A DNA stretch of 64,000 nucleotides from Aquiluna sp. (GTDB lineage Bacteria > Actinomycetota > Actinomycetes > Actinomycetales > Microbacteriaceae). Position numbers and translations under genes: made by a program. The notes under the pieces were generated by a model, which searched no databases, was not told where the DNA came from, and was given only the letters and a program-made list of their open reading frames with translations. The stretch spans positions 108,804-172,803 of the forward strand of contig JAIOXN010000002.1 in NCBI GenBank assembly GCA_021741585.1. Direction: 5' to 3'. Positions 9,497 to 18,140 of this stretch are shown here, piece after piece; position 1 is the stretch's first letter, and every line of letters begins with the position of its first letter.

Positions 9497-10894
9497 ATGG
9501 GAAAAAAGAAGCAGCCAACCAACCGCTCACGCACACCACTGTCTAAGGAATTCCTTGAGTACATATCCAAGGATTGGGTAGAGGGTCAGCAATCACAAGC
9601 TGAGAGGCACGAGGTAGCCGATTTTGCCGCCAAGCGCAGGAACACCCTGGCAGCTCAATTCAAAGGCAGCATCCTGGTCATTGAAGCAGGGGCGATGAAG
9701 ACGCGTTCAAACGACACCGAATACCGTTATCGCCCAGACACTGCCTTCTCTCACCTGACCGGCTGGGGCTCTGCGGCAGTACCTGAATCGATTTTGGTAA
9801 TCGATGCCAGCAAGAAGACCCCAAAGTCATATCTCTATCTCAGGCCAACTGCAGGCAAAAACAGCGACGAGTTTTTTGCCAATCCTGCAATTGGAGAGTT
9901 CTGGGTCGGCAAGCGCCCAACCCTTGAAGAAGTATCAACAACGCTGGGAATTGAAACGCGTGATTTGAAGAATTATGACAAAGATTCCAAGAAGTGGGGT
10001 AAAAAAGTCACGCTAAAGAACGCAAAGCTCCTTGAAGCCCTATCAAACATGAGGTTCGTAAAAGACCAATACGAGATAAACCAGATGCGTCTTGCTGTTA
10101 GTGCAACAATCGCCGGCTTCGGTGATGTTGCACGCGCGCTACCAATTGCCTCCAGAAAAGCCAGGGGTGAACGGGTTGTCGAAACTGCATTCTTTGCAAG
10201 GGCCAGACAAGAAGGCTACGACCTTGGTTACGAAACCATCGCAGCCTCGGGCGCAAACGCCTGCACCCTGCACTGGACCAGAAATGACGGAGATGTGATT
10301 TCTGGAGATTTGATTCTGGTGGATGCCGGGGTTGAAATGGATTCGCTCTACACCGCGGACATCACAAGGACCATACCGGTGAATGGAAAGTTCACTGCGG
10401 CTCAAAAGAAGGTCTACGACATAGTTCTTGAAGCAGCCGATGCCGCCTTCGCCGTTGCGAAACCAGGCGTGAAATTCAAGGCCGTGCACGATGCCGCCAT
10501 GGCTGTCATCGCCCAAAGAACAGCGGAGCTTGGACTTCTACCCTTGAGTGCCGAGGAGTCATTGAAGCCGGAGAACCAGCATCACCGCAGATTCATGGTT
10601 CACGGAACTAGTCACCACCTTGGAATGGATGTGCATGACTGTGCCCAAGCTAGACGCGAGATGTATCAAGAGGGAATCCTGCAAGAGGGAATGGTCTTCA
10701 CGATCGAACCTGGTTTGTATTTCCACAAAGATGATCTAAGGGTCCCCGAGGAGCTCAGGGGAATTGGTATTCGAATCGAAGACGATGTTCTTGTCATCAA
10801 GGACGGCGTTGAGAACCTTTCTGCTGCACTACCTAGAACCACAGCGGCAATCGAGGAATGGTTCCAAAATGAACTACTCGGACAGGGTGGCTAG
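9497..10894 (+). CDS. Xaa-Pro aminopeptidase (M24B, aminopeptidase P)
   Basis: A 465-residue M24-family metallopeptidase that removes N-terminal residues preceding proline. An N-terminal creatinase-like domain carries YRYRPDTAFSHLTGW; the C-terminal pita-bread domain holds the metal ligands VDAGVE (Asp), DITRTIP (Asp), HGTSHHLGMDVHD (His), FTIEPGLY (Glu) and RIEDDV (Glu). The ATG at 9497 has SD AGGAGC about 10 nt upstream; the basic start MGKKKQPTNRSR is typical of actinobacterial homologues. The 3' end overlaps the convergent stress-protein gene by 21 bp. Cytoplasmic; no signal peptide. Confidence 0.9.
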   Translation: MGKKKQPTNRSRTPLSKEFLEYISKDWVEGQQSQAERHEVADFAAKRRNTLAAQFKGSILVIEAGAMKTRSNDTEYRYRPDTAFSHLTGWGSAAVPESILVIDASKKTPKSYLYLRPTAGKNSDEFFANPAIGEFWVGKRPTLEEVSTTLGIETRDLKNYDKDSKKWGKKVTLKNAKLLEALSNMRFVKDQYEINQMRLAVSATIAGFGDVARALPIASRKARGERVVETAFFARARQEGYDLGYETIAASGANACTLHWTRNDGDVISGDLILVDAGVEMDSLYTADITRTIPVNGKFTAAQKKVYDIVLEAADAAFAVAKPGVKFKAVHDAAMAVIAQRTAELGLLPLSAEESLKPENQHHRRFMVHGTSHHLGMDVHDCAQARREMYQEGILQEGMVFTIEPGLYFHKDDLRVPEELRGIGIRIEDDVLVIKDGVENLSAALPRTTAAIEEWFQNELLGQGG

Positions 10895-11389
10895 GCCAAG
10901 AATCTTTCTGGCTGCAGCCACCTCTGTGTCCGGAACAATTACTTCGTACCTTGAGGCAACTGGCATTTGAGCACTTAGAAAAGAGCGCTTGTTCTTCGCA
11001 AACGCAAATCTAAGAATGTTGAACAACATTCCAACACCGGCTGCGATTATCACTACAGAGAAAAATTCATTGGGTGAATAACTAACCATCCCGGAGTCAT
11101 CGATGCTAACTCCAGAACCGAGTAGAAGTGCGAAGAGGATACCGATCCAAAATCCGGTTAGTGAACCTGAAAGTGCGATCCGGCCATAACCTAGGCGACC
11201 GCGCACTCGCTCAACCATCACGGGTTCATGCCCGATTATCGAGATTTTGCTCGGAGTAAAGTCTCCGGCCACTAGCTTCTCAACTAGGTCAGAAGCATCC
11301 TTGTAATTTTGGAACTCTCCGATTGCAATTCCTTTCGGAATTGATGGTCCAGTTGCCCCTTTTCGGGCGCTGTTTCTCGCATCACTCAC
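10874..11389 (-). CDS. General stress protein 17M-like membrane protein
   Basis: A 171-residue protein with an N-terminal YflT/Gsp17M-like ferredoxin-like domain (IAIGEFQNYKDASDLVEKL, then PSKISIIGH) followed by two membrane helices (about 74-92 and 110-128) and a short C-terminal soluble segment. Such proteins occur widely in actinobacteria as 'general stress protein'; the function is unknown. The start is GTG at 11389, giving MSDARNSARKG. It is divergent from the mgtE-like gene and overlaps the aminopeptidase gene at its 3' end. Confidence 0.75.
   Translation of the reverse strand: MSDARNSARKGATGPSIPKGIAIGEFQNYKDASDLVEKLVAGDFTPSKISIIGHEPVMVERVRGRLGYGRIALSGSLTGFWIGILFALLLGSGVSIDDSGMVSYSPNEFFSVVIIAAGVGMLFNILRFAFAKNKRSFLSAQMPVASRYEVIVPDTEVAAARKILGLATLSE
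10886..10922. terminator. Imperfect hairpin across convergent overlap
   Basis: Outer stem GGTGGCT / AGCCACC encloses a second stem GCCA(A)GAA / TTCTGGC. It spans the stop codons of the aminopeptidase and stress-protein genes. It has no long T-run, so its terminator role is tentative. Confidence 0.35.
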
Positions 11390-11423
11390 CAGAGCATTGT
11401 GCCAGATAAGTCGAAATCGGCAA

Positions 11424-11429
11424 TAAGGT
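11424..11429 (+). promoter_or_regulatory. Leaderless-type -10 box for mgtE-like gene
   Basis: TAAGGT ends 7 nt before the ATG at 11437, and no SD is present. Confidence 0.45.
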
Positions 11430-11436
11430 TATCTCT

Positions 11437-12672
11437 ATGAGCGCAACCAGGGTATTCGTCGCACGACTGGCTGGCTGTGGGGTTTTTGACCCCATGGGAG
11501 ACCGGGTCGGCAAGGTCATTGACGTGCTCATGGCTTACCGGAAGACTCTTCCTCCAAGAGCAACCGGCTTCATCATTGAAATCTCAGGTCGCAGAAGAGT
11601 GTTTTTGCCAGTTTCAAGAGTCACCGCAATCACCCCTGGCCAGCTCATGACGAACGGATTTATTGACCTTCGCAGGTTTTCTCAGCGCGGACAGGAAGTT
11701 CGCGCAATTGCAGAGATTCTAGGCCGCCAGGTCACTCTTTTGGATGGAACCGGCGACGCCAAAATAGAAGACTTTGCAATCGAGCGCGGTACTCGAGGTG
11801 ACTGGACTCTTTCGGAACTATTTGTTCGTAAGCCAAAGAATTCGGCATTGCCATTTGCCAAGGGTCCAACTCAATTTGTGCTCTGGAGCGAGGTTTCAGA
11901 AAACAAAGAGAACCCAGCGGATCAGGATGCCCAGCAGTTGCTATCTGCGGTTGCTGATCTGCGCCCAGCCGACCTAGCGACCGCTGTCTTGGACCTTCCT
12001 GAGGACCGAATGCTAGCCCTTGCCGATGAGCTGGATGATGAGCGATTGGCCGATTTGCTGGAAGAGTTGCCAGAAGAAGAGCAGCTTGAGATCCTGAACG
12101 ACCTTGACGATAATCGCGCTGCCGAAGTTCTTGATTTGATGGGTCCGGATGATGCTGCCGACCTAATGGCAAACCTATCCGCAGAGCGAACCGAGACCTT
12201 GCTTGATCTGATGGATCAAGAAGAGGCCGAAGACATTCGGCAGCTTTTGAAGTATGAGCCATATACCGCCGGTGGAATGATGACCCCGGAGCCGATAGTT
12301 TGCGCGGCAGACACCACTGTTGCAGAAGCAATGGCGCTGATTCGCCGCAAAGAGGTGGAGCCAGTTTTGGCAGCTCAGGTTTTTGTAACGCTTCCCCCTT
12401 ATGAGCCACCAACTGGCAGATATCTCGGAGTGGTTCACTTCCAGAAATTGCTTCGCTATCCGCCACACGAGCGACTAAGTTCGATTCTGGACACTGAGCT
12501 TGAGCCAATCCATGTTGATACTCCCATTGCGAAGATCCACCGCGATTTGGCAACCTACGACCTAGTTGCACTGCCGGTTGTCGACGACAATCGACACCTG
12601 ATTGGCGCGGTCACTGTCGATGACGTGCTTGACCACCTATTGCCAGATGACTGGCGAAGTGAAGAGGATTAG
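11437..12672 (+). CDS. PRC-barrel / MgtE-N / CBS-domain protein lacking the Mg channel
   Basis: A 411-residue soluble protein. An N-terminal PRC-barrel-like region (about 1-130, with repeated barrel strands) precedes an MgtE N-domain of HEAT-like repeats (DLPEDRMLALADELDDERL and similar) and a pair of CBS domains (about 285-405, starting at TPEPIVCA). The transmembrane channel of MgtE is absent, as in the M. tuberculosis homologue Rv1232c (from memory), so it is unlikely to transport Mg itself; a Mg- or nucleotide-sensing role is only inference. It begins an operon with the DUF1003 membrane protein, which could be a partner, and mrp. Confidence 0.85.
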   Translation: MSATRVFVARLAGCGVFDPMGDRVGKVIDVLMAYRKTLPPRATGFIIEISGRRRVFLPVSRVTAITPGQLMTNGFIDLRRFSQRGQEVRAIAEILGRQVTLLDGTGDAKIEDFAIERGTRGDWTLSELFVRKPKNSALPFAKGPTQFVLWSEVSENKENPADQDAQQLLSAVADLRPADLATAVLDLPEDRMLALADELDDERLADLLEELPEEEQLEILNDLDDNRAAEVLDLMGPDDAADLMANLSAERTETLLDLMDQEEAEDIRQLLKYEPYTAGGMMTPEPIVCAADTTVAEAMALIRRKEVEPVLAAQVFVTLPPYEPPTGRYLGVVHFQKLLRYPPHERLSSILDTELEPIHVDTPIAKIHRDLATYDLVALPVVDDNRHLIGAVTVDDVLDHLLPDDWRSEED

Positions 12673-12674
12673 AA

Positions 12675-13190
12675 ATGGCTAGAAACCAGTCAGCACTTGA
12701 GACTCCGGTCTCAAGTCGCAAGCTGCTTCGCTTGCCAACTCTGAACCAAGAGGCGGTAGGCAGAGTTTCTGAGAGAGTCGCGCGCGGCATGGGCACCGGA
12801 GGTTTCCTAATAGCGCTTAGCGGAATTGTTGTCGTTTGGATCGCTTGGAACTCTCTGATGCCGGTCGTTGCCCAGTTCGACCCTAGGGCGCTCAATTTCA
12901 CTCTTCTAACGCTTCTTCTCTCGCTTCAGGCCTCTTATGCTGCTCCGCTGATTCTGTTGGCTCAGAATCGCCAGGATGACCGTGACAGGGTCAAGTTCGA
13001 GCAGGACAGACAGCGAGCAGAGCGAAACCTTGCCGACACTGAGTATCTTGCGCGCGAGGTTGCCTCGATCAGACTCGCACTTGAGGATGTCGCCACAAGA
13101 GAATTCGTGAAAGACGAGCTCCGGGATTTGATGCAAGAGCTTTTGGCAGAACTGCGCGACGAAAAAAAGCCAACCAAGAAGCAAAAGTGA
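12675..13190 (+). CDS. DUF1003 membrane protein
   Basis: A 171-residue DUF1003 protein: a short soluble N-terminus, two membrane helices (about 35-55 and 75-98), then a highly charged coiled-coil-like tail (QDDRDRVKFEQDRQRAERN). It follows the MgtE-N/CBS gene by 2 bp and overlaps mrp by 4 bp (GTGA), so the three are cotranscribed; the same trio occurs in mycobacteria. The function is unknown. The ATG at 12675 is placed right after the upstream TAG. Confidence 0.85.
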   Translation: MARNQSALETPVSSRKLLRLPTLNQEAVGRVSERVARGMGTGGFLIALSGIVVVWIAWNSLMPVVAQFDPRALNFTLLTLLLSLQASYAAPLILLAQNRQDDRDRVKFEQDRQRAERNLADTEYLAREVASIRLALEDVATREFVKDELRDLMQELLAELRDEKKPTKKQK

Positions 13191-14290
13191 GTCAAAAAGC
13201 ACTAAAAGCTCTTGCTCTTGTGATTGACCCAGAACTTAGAGCCCCAATCACCGAACTCGGCATGGTTGGAGAAATCACTGCGACCGAAACTTCGGTAGAA
13301 GTTCAAATCAAGCTCACGATCGTAGGTTGCCCAGCATCTCAGAGCATCCAAAGAGACGTTGAGAATAATCTCAAGCAGGTTTATGAGTCCGTCACAGTAC
13401 ACATGACCACCATGACGAACGACGAACGAGATGTGCTGAAGCAGACGCTACGTGGCGGCAAGCCAATGAAGTTCAACCCTTTTGCCCAAAAAGATAACCT
13501 CACTCAGGTGATTTTTGTTGGGTCTGGCAAGGGCGGTGTTGGTAAGTCCACTCTGACTGTGAACCTGGCCGTGGCACTTGCGAAACTTGGCCACAAAGTA
13601 GGCCTATTGGATGCCGATATTTTTGGGTACTCGATCCCCGGCCAAATGGGTATAACGCAAGGCCCAACCAAGGTGGATGAGCTGATGCTTCCGCCAATTG
13701 CATTTGACGTGAAGGTAATTTCAATTGGTTTTTTTGTCGCTGATAATAAACCGGTGGCCTGGCGAGGACCCATGCTGCACCGCGCTGTAGAGCAGTTTCT
13801 AACCGATGTTTATTGGGGGGACCTTGATTTCCTTCTGGTCGACCTACCGCCAGGGACTGGTGACATAGCAATCAGCCTTGGGCAGCTAATCCCAAGTGCG
13901 AAATCTCTTGTAATCACAACACCGCAACAAGCCGCCGCAACCGTTGCCGAGCGAAGCGGTGCAATTGGCCTGCAGACCGGAGGAAGCGTCCTCGGTGTAA
14001 TTGAAAACATGAGTTACCTGGAAACCCCAAGCGGTCCGATGGAGATCTTCGGCTCCGGTGGCGGCGAAAGTGTTGCGCAGCGGTTGACTGACCTGCAAGG
14101 CTCAAGAGTTGACCTGCTCGGCAAAATCCCACTCTCACCTGCCCTTCGAGAATCGAGCGATTCTGGAAGGCCGTTGGTTGACTCCGCCCCGGCAGATCCT
14201 GCGGCAAAAGTGATTTTTGAGATTGCTCATTCGCTGGCAAAAACACCTCGTGGGTTGGCCGGGAAATCTTTGGGCCTAAAACCGCGTTAG
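13187..14290 (+). CDS. mrp: Mrp/NBP35-family Fe-S carrier ATPase
   Basis: A 367-residue P-loop ATPase of the Mrp/ApbC family, thought to bind and deliver [4Fe-4S] clusters. Residues 1-95 form a MIP18/DUF59 domain; the ATPase has the deviant Walker A GKGGVGKST, an LVDLPPGTGD switch segment and VITTPQQAA. The CxxC cluster motif of some Mrp proteins is not evident at the C-terminus. The GTG start overlaps the DUF1003 stop. The aldehyde dehydrogenase gene starts 8 bp downstream, so it probably belongs to the same transcript. Confidence 0.9.
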   Translation: MSQKALKALALVIDPELRAPITELGMVGEITATETSVEVQIKLTIVGCPASQSIQRDVENNLKQVYESVTVHMTTMTNDERDVLKQTLRGGKPMKFNPFAQKDNLTQVIFVGSGKGGVGKSTLTVNLAVALAKLGHKVGLLDADIFGYSIPGQMGITQGPTKVDELMLPPIAFDVKVISIGFFVADNKPVAWRGPMLHRAVEQFLTDVYWGDLDFLLVDLPPGTGDIAISLGQLIPSAKSLVITTPQQAAATVAERSGAIGLQTGGSVLGVIENMSYLETPSGPMEIFGSGGGESVAQRLTDLQGSRVDLLGKIPLSPALRESSDSGRPLVDSAPADPAAKVIFEIAHSLAKTPRGLAGKSLGLKPR

Positions 14291-14298
14291 ATATAGCT

Positions 14299-15765
14299 AT
14301 GGAAAACATTGGCGTTTACAGTCCCCTCACCGGCAATCTGCTTCACAAAATAAAAAGCTTCAGCGAGCAGGATGTTGTGAATTCATTTCAAACCGCAAGC
14401 GCAGCCCAGCCTGAGTGGGCAAAATTGCTACCCAGGGACCGCGCCAAAATCGCAAAGGTTTTGCTGCAGATTCTCGAAAAGCGGCAGGACGAAGTTCTTA
14501 CCCTCCTTCAGTTGGAAACCGGTAAGTCAAGGGCTCACGCATTTGAAGAACTTTCAGGTGCACTAGGTGCAATCTCCTATTACGCCAAGGTCTCACCAAA
14601 ACTATTGAAGCGGAAAAAGGTTCGAGCCGGAGTCCCATTCATGCTAAGCGCTTATGTTGAATCCGCGCCGGTTGGCGTGGTTGGAATCATTACGCCCTGG
14701 AACTACCCCTTAACCCTCACGATGATGGACGTGATTCCAGCACTCATGGCTGGCAACGCAGTCATCCAAAAAGCAGATAACCAGACTGCCAAGACTGTGA
14801 AATTGGCAAGAGACCTAGCCGTTGAGGCCGGAGTCCCGGAAACAATCTGGCAAGTGGTCCACGGTGAAGCGGCAGTTGTTGGAAATGCCATTACGGACAA
14901 TGCCGATTACGTGGCATTCACTGGATCTACACCCACTGGAAAAATAGTGGCCGAACGGGCCGCGAAGAGACTTATCGGCTACTCGCTAGAGCTTGGTGGC
15001 AAAAACCCAATGATCATCATGCCGGGAGCAAACCTTGAGAAGGCGGCAGAAATCGCTATCGGCGGAGCTTTTGGAAACTCTGGTCAGCTCTGTGTTTCGA
15101 TCGAGCGGGTTTACATTCCTACTAGTGCGAAATCTGATTTTGAGAAAGTACTAAAGTCCAGGGTTGATTCTCTGACACAGGGTGCGTCAAACAGCTTTGA
15201 TTTTGACATCGGCTCATTGACCTCAGCAGCCCAAAGTGATCGGGTTTCTGGATTCTTGGATCGTGCCGCAAAGGAAGGCGCGCGAATAATCACCGGCGGA
15301 AAATCTAAACCAGAATTTGGACCAAACTTTTTTGCTCCAACGGTAGTGACTGACCTTCAACCTGGCGCGGAACTAGTCACCAAGGAAGTCTTTGGGCCAG
15401 TGATTGCGCTGATTGGATACGACTCACTTGACGAGGCTGTGGAGCTGGCAAATGCCACGGAGTTTGGCCTGAACGCATCGGTAGTCGGCGATAAGCAGCA
15501 GGCCCTCAAGATTGCCTCTCGGCTAATGGCTGGTTCGGTGAATATCAACGAAGGATATCGGGCAACCATGGCTTCGATGGCCGCACCCATGGGAGGCATG
15601 AAGCAATCGGGAATGGGTCGCAGATCAGGCCCTGGCGGCTTACTGAGATTCACCGAAACCAGGACAATTGGCGTTGCAAATAACCTGCCGATTGGCCTGC
15701 CGAATCGAGCAAAAGATTACAAGAAGCTAGCGCCACTTATGGTGAAGTTAGCCAAAAGGCTCTAG
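14299..15765 (+). CDS. Aldehyde dehydrogenase, succinate-semialdehyde type
   Basis: A 488-residue NAD(P)-dependent aldehyde dehydrogenase. Visible are the nucleotide-binding ITPWNYPL and GSTPTGK segments, the general-base ELGGKNPM motif and the catalytic-Cys segment GNSGQLCVS. The overall pattern resembles GabD2-type succinate-semialdehyde dehydrogenase, but substrate assignment is tentative. It lies 8 bp after mrp. The stop overlaps that of the convergent tatB-like gene by 4 bp. Confidence 0.85.
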   Translation: MENIGVYSPLTGNLLHKIKSFSEQDVVNSFQTASAAQPEWAKLLPRDRAKIAKVLLQILEKRQDEVLTLLQLETGKSRAHAFEELSGALGAISYYAKVSPKLLKRKKVRAGVPFMLSAYVESAPVGVVGIITPWNYPLTLTMMDVIPALMAGNAVIQKADNQTAKTVKLARDLAVEAGVPETIWQVVHGEAAVVGNAITDNADYVAFTGSTPTGKIVAERAAKRLIGYSLELGGKNPMIIMPGANLEKAAEIAIGGAFGNSGQLCVSIERVYIPTSAKSDFEKVLKSRVDSLTQGASNSFDFDIGSLTSAAQSDRVSGFLDRAAKEGARIITGGKSKPEFGPNFFAPTVVTDLQPGAELVTKEVFGPVIALIGYDSLDEAVELANATEFGLNASVVGDKQQALKIASRLMAGSVNINEGYRATMASMAAPMGGMKQSGMGRRSGPGGLLRFTETRTIGVANNLPIGLPNRAKDYKKLAPLMVKLAKRL

Positions 15766-16112
15766 GTAGCCTCTGGGTCAAATGGCGCAGTTTCGCCAAG
15801 TTCAAGTGGCTTCACCGGAACTGCACGGTTTAGTTTTTCGGCAGCATTTTGTGGTCGCATCTCTTCCTTGAGGGCCTCACGAACAATTCTGCGGGGGTCA
15901 TATTGCCGCGGATCGAGCTTCTTCCAATCCAGATCCTCAAAACCGTCGCCGAGTTCGGATTTCATCTGGACTTGGGCGTTGTCAATCATGCGCTTGCCCT
16001 TGCGCACCCACTCCCCAAGAAGCTTGGAATAGTGCGGAAGTCGCTCTGGTCCAATAATTAGCACGGCAAGAAGCACCAACAACAAAAGCTTCTCTGCGCT
16101 AAGACCAAACAT
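15762..16112 (-). CDS. tatB: TatB-like twin-arginine translocase subunit
   Basis: A 116-residue Tat component: a single N-terminal membrane helix (about 6-21), the hinge GPERLPHY, an amphipathic helix (KLLGEWVRKGKRMIDNAQ) and a polar tail. The longer tail and its isolated position near the O-methyltransferase and mrp genes match TatB in actinobacteria. The ATG at 16112 has TAAACT 6 nt upstream and no SD, suggesting a leaderless mRNA. It is divergent from the O-methyltransferase gene. Confidence 0.8.
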   Translation of the reverse strand: MFGLSAEKLLLLVLLAVLIIGPERLPHYSKLLGEWVRKGKRMIDNAQVQMKSELGDGFEDLDWKKLDPRQYDPRRIVREALKEEMRPQNAAEKLNRAVPVKPLELGETAPFDPEAT

Positions 16113-16118
16113 GAGACG

Positions 16119-16124
16119 AGTTTA
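16119..16124 (-). promoter_or_regulatory. Leaderless-type -10 box for tatB
   Basis: TAAACT ends 6 nt before the ATG at 16112. Confidence 0.5.
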
Positions 16125-16160
16125 CCCCCATGAATCCATGGTTTTTTACAACTCCAACCT

Positions 16161-16802
16161 ATGCTTGAGCCCAAGATGATTGACAAAATTGCCAGCTGGA
16201 AATACTCCGAGGAGTATGCAACCGAACCCGACCACATCAAAAGCGCTCGCCGGCATTCCGAGGAGCTTGGGGTCGAGGCAGTAACACCTGCCACCGGCAA
16301 TCAATTGGCACTTCTTGCTGCACTGGCAAACGCTGGAAACATCGTTGAGGCTGGAACTGGAGCCGGAGTTTCTGGGCTCTGGTTGCTTTCTGCATCAAAC
16401 AGTTCGGTGCTCACAACCATCGACGATGAGCCTGAATATCAAAATGTTGCAAGAGATGTTTTCAAAGACTCTGGGATGACTCCCAACCGTGTTCGAGTAA
16501 TCACGGGTAAGGCCCTTGCAGTAATGGGCAACATGGCAGACAACGCTTATGACCTTGTATTTCTGGACATTGATCCAAACGATGTTGAAGCGCTATTGGG
16601 AACCGCGCTAAACCTTCTAAAGCCAAGCGGAGCGCTACTGATTTCTCACGCGCTCTGGAGAGATCGTGTACCAAACCCCGCCCTTAGAGACGACGAAACA
16701 TCGTCGCTGCGAAACGCCCTTAGGTTATTCGCGGATAGTCAGGATTTCTTGGCATCCATCTCGATGGTTGGAGATGGCCTGCTGATGGTCGTGAAGAAGT
16801 AA
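16161..16802 (+). CDS. O-methyltransferase (SAM-dependent, class I)
   Basis: A 213-residue methyltransferase of the catechol-OMT-like family (Methyltransf_3), similar in type and position to Rv1220c of M. tuberculosis. The SAM-binding glycine motif is VEAGTGAGVSGLWLL; DDEPEYQ is the ribose-binding acidic segment and LVFLDIDP the metal/substrate strand. The substrate is unknown. The start is ambiguous between ATG 16161 and ATG 16176; neither has a good SD, and a TACAAC hexamer 8 nt before 16161 is a poor leaderless signal. Confidence 0.85.
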   Translation: MLEPKMIDKIASWKYSEEYATEPDHIKSARRHSEELGVEAVTPATGNQLALLAALANAGNIVEAGTGAGVSGLWLLSASNSSVLTTIDDEPEYQNVARDVFKDSGMTPNRVRVITGKALAVMGNMADNAYDLVFLDIDPNDVEALLGTALNLLKPSGALLISHALWRDRVPNPALRDDETSSLRNALRLFADSQDFLASISMVGDGLLMVVKK

Positions 16803-16804
16803 AA

Positions 16805-16978
16805 CTACTTCTTGATAACGCCTTCTAGAACCTCGTGAAGCGCTTTCGCCTCTGATTCATTTACGGAAACTACCAGTCTTCCGCCACCCTCAAGAGGGAC
16901 TCTGAGAACGATTAGCCCTCTGGGTTCGCGTTCTGCCTCCATAGGTCCGTCACCGGTGCGAGGCTTCATTGCTGCCAT
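16805..16978 (-). CDS. DUF3117 family small protein
   Basis: A 57-residue protein matching actinobacterial DUF3117 (MAAMKPRTGDGPMEAE, then RVPLEGGGRLVV). The ATG at 16978 is chosen because the family begins there and an AAGGAG SD lies 7 nt upstream; a longer frame would add 11 residues not found in the family. The function is unknown, but the family is nearly universal in actinobacteria. Its stop is 2 bp from that of the convergent methyltransferase. Confidence 0.88.
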   Translation of the reverse strand: MAAMKPRTGDGPMEAEREPRGLIVLRVPLEGGGRLVVSVNESEAKALHEVLEGVIKK

Positions 16979-17043
16979 GGGAAAGCTCCTTGAAATTAGG
17001 CTGAACCCCAATTATCCCAGAAACCGCCCCAGATAGCCAATCC

Positions 17044-18111
17044 TTAGGGCGCCAGCCAGCTTCTGAGGCCCTTCTCGCAATCAAATAGATGACCAACCGG
17101 CACATTCTCGTTATCGGCATGCGCTAAAGATGGATCTCCGGGACCATAGTTCACCGCTGGGATACCCAGGGCAGAGAATCTAGCAACGTCGGTCCAGCCA
17201 TACTTTGGTCTAGCAGTGGTTCCGGTTGCCGCGATAAACTCAAGCGCCTCAGGGCGATCTAAGCCAGGTCTGGCCCCCAGGGCCAGGTCCGTGACCTTGA
17301 TATCGAAACCTTCAAACAAATTGTTCAGCAGAGCCAAAACCTCTGACTCAGTCCTAGAAGGAGCAAATCGGTAGTTGATTGTCACAGTTGCGTGATCCGG
17401 AATTACATTGGTTGCGATGCCCCCGGAAACCAAAACTGCGTTCAGACTCTCTCGATACTCAAGGCCATCAACCGCAACTGTTTCAGGCTCAAAACCATTC
17501 AAGCGATTCAGAATTTCGGCCGTCTTATGAATGGCATTTTCACCCATCCACGGCCTAGCAGAGTGTGCCTTGACGCCAGTGGTGCTCACTTCAATCCTGA
17601 TGGTTCCATTGCAACCACCCTCAACCAGTGCGCTGGTTGGTTCACAGAGCACGGCAAAATCACCCGACACAAGTTCTGGATGCGACGCAGCAATCAGGCC
17701 CAAACCATTGAATTCTGAGGCAACTTCCTCGTTGTCATAAAAGATCCAGGTGATGTCATGCTTTGGATTATCTAGCTCGACAGCGAGCTTGAGCATTACT
17801 GCAACCCCACCCTTCATATCCACGCTACCGCGGCCAACAATCACTTGTTCACGCTCAAAATGATGCAATTGCGCAGGGAGGTTATTTGCCACCGGAACGG
17901 TGTCTAGGTGGCCGGCAATTACCACACGCTTTCCGCGATTCAGGTTTGTTCTTGCAATCACGGTGTTGCCGTGGCGAGAAGTTTCCAGCCAATTTGCCTG
18001 TTCAAGAGTCTGTTGGACCTGATCTGCCAGGGCTGATTCGTTGGATGAAACCGACTCGATATTGCAAATCGCAAGTGTTAGTTCCACAAGATTCCGGGTA
18101 TCAAGAGCCAT
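17044..18111 (-). CDS. dapE: Succinyl-diaminopimelate desuccinylase
   Basis: A 355-residue M20 metallohydrolase that removes succinate from N-succinyl-LL-DAP in lysine/peptidoglycan precursor synthesis. The zinc ligands are visible: AGHLDTVP (His, Asp), GSVDMKGG (Asp), YDNEEVASE (catalytic Glu then Glu), CEPTS and a late His in PSLAHADNE. It is divergent from dapD, which makes the succinylated precursor two steps earlier; only 29 bp separate their start codons. The ATG at 18111 lacks an SD but has TAGCCT 6 nt upstream (leaderless). Confidence 0.93.
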   Translation of the reverse strand: MALDTRNLVELTLAICNIESVSSNESALADQVQQTLEQANWLETSRHGNTVIARTNLNRGKRVVIAGHLDTVPVANNLPAQLHHFEREQVIVGRGSVDMKGGVAVMLKLAVELDNPKHDITWIFYDNEEVASEFNGLGLIAASHPELVSGDFAVLCEPTSALVEGGCNGTIRIEVSTTGVKAHSARPWMGENAIHKTAEILNRLNGFEPETVAVDGLEYRESLNAVLVSGGIATNVIPDHATVTINYRFAPSRTESEVLALLNNLFEGFDIKVTDLALGARPGLDRPEALEFIAATGTTARPKYGWTDVARFSALGIPAVNYGPGDPSLAHADNENVPVGHLFDCEKGLRSWLAP

Positions 18112-18117
18112 TCCAAA

Positions 18118-18133
18118 AGGCTACCTGTATTCT
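18118..18133. promoter_or_regulatory. Back-to-back leaderless -10 boxes of dapE and dapD
   Basis: Minus-strand TAGCCT (18118-18123) ends 6 nt before the dapE ATG, and plus-strand TATTCT (18128-18133) ends 7 nt before the dapD ATG. Four bases separate the two boxes. Confidence 0.6.
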
Positions 18134-18140
18134 GGGTTAG

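Noticed and set aside
11732..12571. A 279-codon minus-strand frame
   Set aside because: Antisense to the MgtE-N/CBS gene and without any recognisable domain.
16147..16161. A leaderless -10 for the O-methyltransferase
   Set aside because: The hexamer is TACAAC, lacking the final T, and is 8 nt from the ATG, so it was not counted.
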